DNA of 11,424 nucleotides from Clostridiaceae bacterium (GTDB lineage Bacteria; Bacillota; Clostridia; Oscillospirales; Acutalibacteraceae): the NCBI GenBank assembly GCA_016281115.1, contig JAEEHZ010000122.1, forward strand, positions 1 to 11,424. The letters run 5' to 3'. The first letter of the stretch is position 1, and each line of letters opens with the position of its first letter. Below the pieces are notes generated by a model, which searched no databases, was not told where the DNA came from, and worked only from the letters and a program-made list of their open reading frames with translations. Shown in pieces: positions 1 through 5,437 of this stretch. Position numbers and translations under genes: made by a program.

Positions 1-175
1 AAAAAACGGCAAAAACTCCCTGCTGAAGTGCAGGCGCCGCTTCCAGCTGTGTATTATCCGCAAGATAAGCCCCGGGTACCTGAGAATTTATATAAAAGCT
101 ATCTGTAGTTTTTCTGCTTACGGAGCAATGCATACTGCACGCTGTGCTTCGCAGATTGAATCTATTGGCGCTCAT
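1..175 (-). CDS. Unrecognised protein, N-terminal part only (runs off the left edge)
   Basis: An uninterrupted frame of 58 codons reads leftward from the ATG at 175-173 and leaves the window still open, so only the N-terminus is seen. It begins MSANRFNLRSTACS and continues through VPGAYLADNTQLEAAPALQQ. The start is supported by a GAGGT Shine-Dalgarno motif about nine bases upstream (within 183-188) and by a near-consensus promoter at 212-240. The visible part is rich in Ser, Ala and Thr, has two early cysteines (Cys13 and Cys17), and shows no signal peptide or membrane segment. I do not recognise the family and assign no function. The gene follows metK on the same strand but has its own promoter, so it need not be co-transcribed with metK. 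Confidence 0.7.
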   Translation of the reverse strand, partial: MSANRFNLRSTACSMHCSVSRKTTDSFYINSQVPGAYLADNTQLEAAPALQQGVFAVF

Positions 176-211
176 AGTGATTCTACCTCACTTTCATATT
201 CTATCCAATAA

Positions 212-240
212 ATTTTACTACAAATAAAACTACTTGTAAA
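212..240 (-). promoter_or_regulatory. Sigma-A type promoter for the left-edge gene
   Basis: On the minus strand, TTTACA (240-235) is followed by exactly 17 bases and then TAAAAT (217-212). Each hexamer differs from consensus at one position. Transcription would start near 205, leaving a leader of about 30 bases that holds the GAGGT ribosome-binding site before the ATG at 175. Confidence 0.6.
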
Positions 241-247
241 CAATAGT

Positions 248-290
248 TAAAGCATTGTATTCATTATTACAACACGTTTACAATGCTTTA
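248..290. repeat. 12-bp inverted repeat between metK and the left-edge gene
   Basis: TAAAGCATTGTA (248-259) and its exact reverse complement TACAATGCTTTA (279-290) flank 19 bases. Inside and beside them are further TTGTA/TACAA half-sites, with TTGTAAAC at 234-241, GTTTACAA at 276-283, and TTGTA...TACAA at 255-272. The repeat lies just upstream of the promoter at 212-240 and just downstream of the metK stop. The stem is AT-rich and has no U-tract on either side, so a regulator-binding region seems more likely than an intrinsic terminator. Weak termination of metK cannot be excluded. Confidence 0.6.
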
Positions 291-298
291 GATAATTA

Positions 299-1492
299 TT
301 ACATATCAAGGGCTTTTTTCAGCTGTTCGGTTTTATCGAGCTTCTCCCACATTACGTCAAGGTCGTCACGTCCGAAATGTCCGTAAGCCGCAGTGGGTAA
401 ATATTTGGTTTCCTTAAGTTTCAGGTTTTCTATAATTGCCGCAGGTCTAAGATCAAAGACCTTGTTTACCGCAGACGCCAGCTTATCGTCCGGTACAACC
501 CCCGTACCAAATGTATTAACGGCTACGGAAACAGGCTTTGCTACACCTATTGCATAAGCGAGCTGGACTTCGCACTTTTCGGCAAGCTTTGCGCCCACAA
601 TATTCTTTGCGATATGTCTTGCGGCGTAAGCTGCGCTTCGGTCAACTTTTGTAGGGTCTTTTCCGCTGAAAGCACCGCCGCCGTGGCGAGCGTATCCGCC
701 GTATGTGTCCACTATTATTTTTCTGCCGGTGAGTCCGCTGTCGCCTACGGGCCCTCCAATTACAAAACGTCCTGTGGGGTTAATGAATATTTTCGTGTTC
801 TCATCCATAAATTCGTTCGGAATAACGGCGTCGATAACATATTTTTTAATATCGGCACGTATTTCTTCGAGGCTTACTTTGTCGCTGTGCTGAGAAGATA
901 TAACGATTGTATCCACACGCACGGGTTTTTCATCATCATATTCTATTGTAACCTGTGTTTTTCCGTCGGGGCGCAAATACGCAAGCGTGCCGTTTTTCCT
1001 CACTTCCGTAAGCCTTTTTGAAAGCTTATGTGCGAGTGATATCGGCATAGGCATAAGCTCGGGGGTCTCGTTGCAGGCAAAGCCGAACATAAGTCCCTGG
1101 TCGCCTGCGCCAATAAGGTTCTTTTCGTCGTTTTCTCCCTCTTTATGCTCATAAGATTCGTTTACGCCCAAAGCTATATCATCAGACTGTGAGTCGATAG
1201 ATGTAAGTACTGCGCACGTATTGCCGTTAAATCCGCTGTCGGGGTTATCGTATCCTATCTGCTTTATGACATCACGGGCAATTTGCTGAATGTCAACGTA
1301 GCAGTCGGTTGTTATTTCTCCCATAACGTGTACCATACCTGTTGTAACAGTGGTCTCACAGGCAACGTGAGCATTTTTGTCAAGCTCCAATATAGCGTCT
1401 AAAACCGCGTCCGAAACGCAGTCGCATATTTTATCGGGATGCCCCTCCGTAACAGATTCCGAAGTAAACAAACGTTTTATCATTATAACCAT
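299..1492 (-). CDS. metK: S-adenosylmethionine synthetase (methionine adenosyltransferase)
   Basis: This cytosolic enzyme makes S-adenosylmethionine from methionine and ATP, releasing phosphate and diphosphate. The N-terminus carries the family signature LFTSESVTEGHPDK, with the catalytic His. GAGDQGLMFGFA lies mid-protein and GGGAFSGKDPTKVDRSAAY (the glycine-rich P-loop-like motif and Mg/K site) in the C-terminal half. From the chosen ATG the protein has 397 residues, the usual family length. GGAGAGG at 1501-1495 serves either ATG 1492 (GGAG five bases away) or the in-frame ATG 1483 (394 residues, MIKRLFTSES, closer to many homologues). The open frame continues upstream to 1606, but that stretch is riboswitch and terminator, not protein. 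Expression should fall when SAM is high, through the riboswitch at 1545-1638. Confidence 0.97.
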   Translation of the reverse strand: MVIMIKRLFTSESVTEGHPDKICDCVSDAVLDAILELDKNAHVACETTVTTGMVHVMGEITTDCYVDIQQIARDVIKQIGYDNPDSGFNGNTCAVLTSIDSQSDDIALGVNESYEHKEGENDEKNLIGAGDQGLMFGFACNETPELMPMPISLAHKLSKRLTEVRKNGTLAYLRPDGKTQVTIEYDDEKPVRVDTIVISSQHSDKVSLEEIRADIKKYVIDAVIPNEFMDENTKIFINPTGRFVIGGPVGDSGLTGRKIIVDTYGGYARHGGGAFSGKDPTKVDRSAAYAARHIAKNIVGAKLAEKCEVQLAYAIGVAKPVSVAVNTFGTGVVPDDKLASAVNKVFDLRPAAIIENLKLKETKYLPTAAYGHFGRDDLDVMWEKLDKTEQLKKALDM

Positions 1493-1501
1493 ATCCTCTC
1501 C

Positions 1502-1537
1502 AAAAAAATTACCCCTCAAGCCGCGAGCTTGAAAGGT
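1502..1537 (-). terminator. Intrinsic terminator of the SAM riboswitch expression platform
   Basis: On the minus strand, ACCTTTCAAGC (1537-1527) pairs with GCTTGAGGGGT (1521-1511) over 11 pairs, two of them G-U. The loop is TCGCG, and AA plus seven T residues (1508-1502) follow. The metK Shine-Dalgarno GGAGAGG starts at the very next base. The CTTTC segment (1535-1531) can alternatively pair with GAAAG (1556-1552) at the 3' side of the aptamer, helped by TGA/TCA pairing inside, which gives a plausible antiterminator when SAM is absent. Confidence 0.88.
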
Positions 1538-1544
1538 TCTGAAA

Positions 1545-1638
1545 AACTCATCTTTCGGTTCACCCGCAGGATTTGGCACCTTACTTTGCAGGTTGCCGGA
1601 CTTCACAGGGCCTGTCCCTCAGTCACTCTTGATAAGTT
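1545..1638 (-). promoter_or_regulatory. SAM-I (S-box) riboswitch aptamer upstream of metK
   Basis: The minus-strand leader carries the S-box conserved blocks in order: TTATCAAGAG, GAGGGACAGGCCC, TGAAGTCCGGCAACC, AAGGTGCCAAATCCTGC and GAAAGATGAG. The P1 helix closes through AACTTAT (1638-1632) and ATGAGTT (1551-1545), seven pairs with one G-U. The aptamer is followed by an intrinsic terminator (1502-1537) and then the metK ribosome-binding site. From knowledge of the family, SAM binding stabilises P1, frees the terminator and stops transcription before metK. This is product feedback on SAM synthesis. Confidence 0.95.
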
Positions 1639-1657
1639 ATATTTAATTTGCCTGTTA

Positions 1658-1685
1658 ATTATATCACAATGTCGAACATTGTCAA
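1658..1685 (-). promoter_or_regulatory. Sigma-A promoter of metK and its riboswitch
   Basis: On the minus strand, a perfect TTGACA (1685-1680) and a perfect TATAAT (1663-1658) are separated by 16 bases. The bases TGA directly before TATAAT give an extended -10 (TGnTATAAT). Transcription should start near 1651, about a dozen bases before riboswitch helix P1. The spacer holds the palindrome at 1666-1682. Confidence 0.85.
1666..1682. repeat. 17-bp palindrome inside the metK promoter spacer (possible operator)
   Basis: ACAATGT (1666-1672) and ACATTGT (1676-1682) are exact reverse complements around CGA. The palindrome fills nearly the whole -35/-10 spacer of the metK promoter. A protein bound here would compete with RNA polymerase, so an operator is plausible. 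No regulator is identified. It shares the CATTGT element with the repeat at 248-290. Confidence 0.45.
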
Positions 1686-1688
1686 CAC

Positions 1689-1702
1689 AAAAACCGGTTT
1701 TT
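1689..1702. repeat. 14-bp perfect palindrome between divergent promoters
   Basis: AAAAACCGGTTTTT is a gapless perfect palindrome. It lies between the -35 box of the metK promoter (ending at 1685) and the -35 box of the plus-strand promoter (starting at 1705). This position would allow one bound protein to affect both directions. The flanking A/T runs could also act as UP elements. No function is shown. Confidence 0.45.
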
Positions 1703-1704
1703 TC

Positions 1705-1733
1705 TTTACAAAATCATAAAATTGTCGTATCAT
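1705..1733 (+). promoter_or_regulatory. Promoter of the two-gene nuclease operon, predicted to give a leaderless mRNA
   Basis: TTTACA (1705-1710), 17 bases, then TATCAT (1728-1733), each hexamer one mismatch from consensus. The expected start point, about seven bases after the -10 box, falls on position 1740, the A of the ATG of the next gene. That gene has no Shine-Dalgarno motif upstream, which fits a leaderless transcript. Confidence 0.5.
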
Positions 1734-1739
1734 ATCATT

Positions 1740-2150
1740 ATGAAAATTATAGCTTGCATTGATGACAACAACGGTATGCTTTTCGGCGGCAGAAGGCAAA
1801 GCCGTGATAAATTATTGATCGCCGATATAATAGCAAATTTAGATAACGGAGAATCACTTTTCGTATTTGATTACTCCGTAAGTCTTTTTGCGAATTTTTC
1901 AGACAGGATAAGAATAATTTCAGATATAGAAGAAGCCGAGGAAAGCTCCGCAATGTTCATTGAAAAAGAGAAAGCTTCATTTTTTGAGCAATATGCAGAT
2001 ACAATTGTTATTTACAAATGGAACAAGGTCTACCCTGCCGATTTTTGGTTTGACGTTGACTTGAATAACGGTGATTGGACACTTGCAGACAGCTATGAAT
2101 TTGAGGGCAATTCTCATAAAAAGATAACACGGGAGGTATATACACGTTGA
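1740..2150 (+). CDS. Small conserved-looking protein of unknown function (136 aa)
   Basis: The protein begins MKIIACIDDNNGMLFGGRRQ and ends with a motif-like block around WNKVYPADFWFDVDL and SHKKITREVYTR. It has no signal peptide or membrane segment, so it is probably cytosolic. It is acidic in the middle. From memory, clostridial genomes hold similar short proteins with the same two ends, sometimes labelled ribonuclease Z. None of the metallo-beta-lactamase HxHxDH signature is present here, so I do not adopt that label. The opening faintly resembles dihydrofolate reductase (IACxDxNxG), but nothing else supports this. No ribosome-binding site precedes the ATG, and the promoter at 1705-1733 would start transcription at the ATG itself. 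An upstream in-frame TTG at 1722 lies inside that promoter. The stop overlaps the start of the downstream nuclease by four bases. Confidence 0.85.
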   Translation: MKIIACIDDNNGMLFGGRRQSRDKLLIADIIANLDNGESLFVFDYSVSLFANFSDRIRIISDIEEAEESSAMFIEKEKASFFEQYADTIVIYKWNKVYPADFWFDVDLNNGDWTLADSYEFEGNSHKKITREVYTR

Positions 2151-2821
2151 AAAAATACAAACGTTACATATTTCCGCTCATTTTAGCGGCTGTAATATTG
2201 ATTTGCGGTTACTTCTTTTCCGATGACAAATCGTTCCCGCTTAATGATATCCCGCCCTATTCGGGCTCGCCTTATGTTGTTATTGACAACAACGTTCCCG
2301 ATTTTGATCTATCTGAACTTACTCCAAGATCGTATGAGCGTTACGGCAAGCTTGACTCTCTCGGCAGATGCACATACACGATCGCCTGTATCGGCAAAGA
2401 CATAATGCCCCCCGAAAAGCGCTCAAGCATAGGATCTGTTAAACCCACAGGCTGGCAAAAATCAAAATATGATATTGTTGACGGAAAGTATTTATATAAC
2501 CGCTGTCACCTTATAGCTTATCAGCTCACGGGAGAAAACGCAAACGAGCGAAACCTGATAACAGGAACACGCTATATGAATGTTGACGGTATGCTGCCGT
2601 TTGAAGAAATGACAGGCGACTATATACGTGAAACAGGCAACCACGTTTTATACGAGGTAACGCCCATATTCTCGGGCAACAACCTTTTGGCTGACGGTGT
2701 GCATATGCAGGCACGCTCAATAGAAGATGACGGTGACGGGATATGCTTTAATGTTTTTGTGTATAACGTTCAACCGGGAATAGAAATAGATTATTCAACA
2801 GGCAGAAATAAGTTAAAGTAA
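2147..2821 (+). CDS. DNA/RNA non-specific endonuclease, membrane-anchored or secreted
   Basis: This nuclease of the EndA/NucA-like beta-beta-alpha-metal class should cut DNA and perhaps RNA without strong sequence preference, outside the membrane. Residues 7-24 are hydrophobic after MKKYKR, forming a signal peptide or N-terminal anchor. The Cys20 context (VILIC) is a poor lipobox. The core reads YNRCHLIAYQLTG (117-129; His121 is the expected general base), then ERNLITGTRYMN (134-145), where Asn136 would hold the metal, and HVLYEVTPIF (166-175). Its 224 residues are normal for the short, single-domain form. The start is TTG 2147, chosen because GGGAGG (2131-2136) sits ten bases upstream and no other start fits. 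It overlaps the preceding stop by four bases (TTGA), implying translational coupling. A role in nutrient scavenging, DNA uptake or competition is possible and unresolved. Confidence 0.88.
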   Translation: MKKYKRYIFPLILAAVILICGYFFSDDKSFPLNDIPPYSGSPYVVIDNNVPDFDLSELTPRSYERYGKLDSLGRCTYTIACIGKDIMPPEKRSSIGSVKPTGWQKSKYDIVDGKYLYNRCHLIAYQLTGENANERNLITGTRYMNVDGMLPFEEMTGDYIRETGNHVLYEVTPIFSGNNLLADGVHMQARSIEDDGDGICFNVFVYNVQPGIEIDYSTGRNKLK

Positions 2822-2827
2822 AATCAC

Positions 2828-2860
2828 GGCGGCTCTTTCAAACAAATCGAAAGAGCCGCC
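2828..2860. terminator. Hairpin terminator between convergent operons
   Basis: GGCGGCTCTTTC (2828-2839) pairs perfectly with GAAAGAGCCGCC (2849-2860) around a nine-base loop. On the plus strand TAAATATATTATT follows. On the minus strand GTGATTTTACTTT follows. Both tracts are only moderately U-rich, but the 12-bp stem is GC-rich and lies exactly between the nuclease stop (2821) and the metallophosphoesterase stop (2880). It probably ends transcription from both sides. Confidence 0.8.
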
Positions 2861-2879
2861 TAAATATATTATTCACAGT

Positions 2880-3749
2880 TTACGGATTAACATTGACCAC
2901 ACAGATCTCGGGAGGATTATTTATCCTCGGCATAAATCCCGATACTCCCAATCCGGTTGTTACAAGCATTGTTGCCGTATCGGTTTTATAAAAGCCTTTG
3001 TCATATCCGCCGAACCAACCCCTGTCGGGAACATATACACCACCGAAAAATGGTACCCTGACTATTCCGCCGTGGGCGTGGCCTGCAAGCATAAGGTCTA
3101 TGTCAAATTCTTTGAGCTGCCAGCAATACGCCTCGGGATAATGGCATATAAGTATGCTAAACGTGTCTTTTTCCGCGTTTATAAAATCCTGCAGAAAATA
3201 CCTTTCATCATTCTCAAAATCGGGCGCATACTGTTCATAAAACGGAAAATTCCTTAAGCCCCCAATTATTATCTCGTCGCCGTCAACGTAATATTTTACC
3301 ATTTTGTTATTGAGTACGGTTGCGCCTGCCTGAGTCATTACATACTCAACATCATAATCTGATCTGACCTCCAGCTCGTGATTTCCGAAAGTATAATAAA
3401 CGGGACAAAGCTCACTGAGCTGCTTTACAAGCTTTTGCGCAACGGACAGATTTTCGTTTTCTTTAAGAACCATATCGCCTGCTATTATAACGAACTCGGG
3501 GTCTTGCTCCGTTATTTTGGCTATAAGGCGTTCATTGTCTTTACCGAACTGTTTATTGTGCAAATCGGCAATCATAACAAATTTAAAAGACGCGTCTGTT
3601 TTATCTGTGGTGTAGTCATATTCGGAGACTTTAAGGCGCGCCTGGTCTACCGATATATAAAACCCAAGCGTTATAACAAATATTAAGCAAAACAGCAAGA
3701 TCCTTTTTGCAGCGCCTTTTAAAACATAAAAAATATAACCGCTTTTCAT
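2880..3749 (-). CDS. Membrane-anchored calcineurin-like metallophosphoesterase (YkuE/YaeI type)
   Basis: The protein has a hydrophobic anchor at residues 17-33 and then a catalytic domain on the outer face of the membrane. All dinuclear-metal motifs are present: IADLHN (Asp62, His64), AGDMV (Asp92), GNHE (122-125; Asn123, His124), ICHYPE (His203) and GHAHGG (223-228). The 289-residue length suits the family. Relatives include B. subtilis YkuE and E. coli YaeI. UDP-2,3-diacylglucosamine hydrolase-like enzymes and other phosphoesterases share the fold, so the substrate cannot be read here. The ATG follows the dehydrogenase stop after one base (TGA-T-ATG) and has no strong Shine-Dalgarno motif, which points to translational coupling. 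It is the last gene of the operon, before the hairpin at 2828-2860. Confidence 0.9.
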   Translation of the reverse strand: MKSGYIFYVLKGAAKRILLFCLIFVITLGFYISVDQARLKVSEYDYTTDKTDASFKFVMIADLHNKQFGKDNERLIAKITEQDPEFVIIAGDMVLKENENLSVAQKLVKQLSELCPVYYTFGNHELEVRSDYDVEYVMTQAGATVLNNKMVKYYVDGDEIIIGGLRNFPFYEQYAPDFENDERYFLQDFINAEKDTFSILICHYPEAYCWQLKEFDIDLMLAGHAHGGIVRVPFFGGVYVPDRGWFGGYDKGFYKTDTATMLVTTGLGVSGFMPRINNPPEICVVNVNP

Positions 3750-3750
3750 A

Positions 3751-4509
3751 TCACATATTAGCCCCGTCTACGGGTATAAGCGCGGAAGGCATAAAAGATG
3801 CCTGCTCGCTTGCCATAAATAACACCACGTCTGCAATTTCCTTTGGCGTGCCGAATCTGTTTATCGCCTGGTGGTGACGCAAAAAGTCTTCGCATCTGGC
3901 GGGATCGGTCCTTGTGTAATTATCCCAATAGCTACCTTCAAAAGCCACCGCGCCCGGCATAACAGCGCTCATAACCACGCCGTCTTTTGCAAGGCATCTG
4001 CCCACCGTTGTAACATATGCGTTCAAAAAGGCCTTAGCCGACGCATACAAAGGGTTGCCCCTGAGCATATTGGCCGAAATAGATGATATATGTATCACTC
4101 TGCCCCACTTTTTTTCTGTCATTGGGGGAATAAGCACACTGTTCATATCTATCGCCGCAACGGCGTTAAATTTCAGTGCATAATTCCAGTCTTCCTGTCC
4201 GCCCAAGTGGTTTCTGCTTATCAAGGAGCCGCCTACATTATGCACAACAACGTCAAACTCTCCGTATTTCTGCATAAGTTCTTTTGCAAAGGCTTTAGTA
4301 TCGCACTCCATTATATCTTTAACTTCACAATTAAATGAGTTGCAGCCAAGCTCTATGGCTTCGCTTTTTAACTGCTGAAGCAATTGACCCGAGCGTGCCA
4401 CTGCCGTAACATTTGATCTCTCCCCTGCAAAGCCAAGCGCTATCGCCTTGCCTATGCCTTTACTTGCGCCAACTACAAGAACATTTTTACCCTCTAAATT
4501 AAGGTTCAT
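3751..4509 (-). CDS. Short-chain dehydrogenase/reductase (SDR), NAD(P)H-dependent
   Basis: A classical SDR of 252 residues with one Rossmann domain. The cofactor loop is GASKGIG (14-20), and the basic residues nearby (Lys17, Arg39) would allow NADPH. HNVGG (90-94) stands where most members have NNAG. The catalytic tetrad is visible as Asn115 (KFNAVA), Ser142/143 (HISSIS), Tyr155 and Lys159 (YASAK). MPGAV (184-188) matches the PG motif after the active site, and the end PVDGANM matches the usual VDGG tail. Oligomerisation is expected but the substrate is not evident: FabG-like ketoacyl reductases and many sugar or alcohol dehydrogenases share these features. The start ATG overlaps the upstream stop by one base (TGATG), and GGGAG lies about ten bases before it. 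Confidence 0.92.
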   Translation of the reverse strand: MNLNLEGKNVLVVGASKGIGKAIALGFAGERSNVTAVARSGQLLQQLKSEAIELGCNSFNCEVKDIMECDTKAFAKELMQKYGEFDVVVHNVGGSLISRNHLGGQEDWNYALKFNAVAAIDMNSVLIPPMTEKKWGRVIHISSISANMLRGNPLYASAKAFLNAYVTTVGRCLAKDGVVMSAVMPGAVAFEGSYWDNYTRTDPARCEDFLRHHQAINRFGTPKEIADVVLFMASEQASFMPSALIPVDGANM

Positions 4510-5399
4510 CAGTCATCGTCTCCCGTTTTATTATCAATTATTTCTACTGTTATTTTTGTTATCCTGCGGTCCTCTATTTCGTCTGCCGTAAGCCTGAGAT
4601 TATCAAGCATTACCTGCGGATGCTCGTTTTCGGCAGGAAAACCGCCCAAGGCGTCAAGCATAAGCCCCGCGACCGTATCGCAGTCGTTATGAGGGATCGT
4701 TTCGTCTACCAGTTCTTCAAGCTCTTCTATGTCGGTTGCGCCGTCAAGAGTAAATACATTATCGGAAATTTTAACAATGTTTTCTTCTTCTTCGTCATAT
4801 TCGTCCTGTATTTCGCCCACAATTGCCTCTAACATATCTTCCATTGTTATAAGCCCTTCGGTTCCGCCGTATTCATCTACAACAATGGCAATTTGGGTCT
4901 TTTTGGAAGTCATTTCGGAAAAGAGCTCACTGCAGACCTTAGAAGAAGGTATAAACAACACCGAACGCATAATATCGGTGATCCTGAATTTGTCGGCGTC
5001 GTCCCTGCCGACATATTTAAGCAGATCCTTTACAAGCACCGCACCCACAATGCTGTCTATATCTTCGTGATACACAGGAATACGTGACCTGCCCGATTCT
5101 ATTGCCAATGCGACAAGCTCACCTATGGACTTGTCATCCTCTATGGCGGTCATTTCCGTTCGGTGGGTCATTATATCGCCGACATTCATATCCGCAAAGT
5201 GTATAACACGCTCTATAAGCTTGCGTGTGTTATCGTCAATAGCTCCCGTAAGGCGCGCGTCGTCGGCTATTTCCAAAATTTCCTCTTCTGTAACTTCTTT
5301 TTGTTTAATTCCGAAAATTTTAGATAATACCGATTGCTTCTTTTCCTGTTCTTTGGTTTTTTTGGTAAGCGTAGATCGTCCGCTTAAGTCGTCAGACAT
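4509..5399 (-). CDS. CBS-pair and CorC_HlyC domain protein (hemolysin/CorC-like, no membrane domain)
   Basis: A soluble 296-residue protein starting MSDDLSGRST. After a lysine-rich N-terminus and a helical stretch (about 36-70) come two CBS motifs (about 71-130, with DIMTHRTEM and GRSRIPVY; about 139-200, with DIMRSV and IAIVVDEYGGTEGLIT). An acidic linker (DEYDEEEE) follows, and a CorC_HlyC domain lies near 206-290 (TLDGATDIEEL, DTVAGLMLDALGGFP). CBS pairs bind adenine nucleotides, and this architecture matches CorC-type proteins linked to Mg/Co homeostasis. The DUF21/CNNM membrane domain of the longer relatives is absent. The ATG at 5399 is chosen because GGAGG lies ten bases upstream. An ATG at 5441 that overlaps the transporter stop by four bases would add 14 residues but lacks a good ribosome-binding site. 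Confidence 0.9.
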   Translation of the reverse strand: MSDDLSGRSTLTKKTKEQEKKQSVLSKIFGIKQKEVTEEEILEIADDARLTGAIDDNTRKLIERVIHFADMNVGDIMTHRTEMTAIEDDKSIGELVALAIESGRSRIPVYHEDIDSIVGAVLVKDLLKYVGRDDADKFRITDIMRSVLFIPSSKVCSELFSEMTSKKTQIAIVVDEYGGTEGLITMEDMLEAIVGEIQDEYDEEEENIVKISDNVFTLDGATDIEELEELVDETIPHNDCDTVAGLMLDALGGFPAENEHPQVMLDNLRLTADEIEDRRITKITVEIIDNKTGDDD

Positions 5400-5409
5400 T
5401 TTTATTGTT

Positions 5410-5414
5410 CCTCC
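5410..5414 (-). promoter_or_regulatory. Ribosome-binding site deciding the CorC-like start
   Basis: GGAGG on the minus strand, ten bases before ATG 5399. It lies inside the reading frame that would start at ATG 5441, so it argues for the shorter protein. Confidence 0.7.
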
Positions 5415-5437
5415 AATAATATTATTTTGATCAAATA

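Noticed and set aside
248..290. Rho-independent terminator of metK
   Set aside because: The stem is AT-rich with a 19-base loop and no U-tract after it. It was kept as a possible operator repeat.
614..1021. Plus-strand open frame of 135 codons within metK
   Set aside because: It is antisense to a highly conserved enzyme, has no ribosome-binding site and gives a cysteine-rich, unconvincing protein.
1493..1606. N-terminal extension of metK by 38 residues
   Set aside because: This in-frame stretch is the SAM riboswitch and its terminator, and MetK homologues start shortly before LFTSESVTEGHPDK.
1671..1687. LexA-type SOS box around CGAAC
   Set aside because: The Gram-positive LexA site needs CGAAC-N4-GTTCG. 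The second half here is TCAAC, so the match fails.
1740..2150. Dihydrofolate reductase or ribonuclease Z
   Set aside because: Only the first dozen residues hint at dihydrofolate reductase, and the metal-binding motifs of ribonuclease Z are absent.
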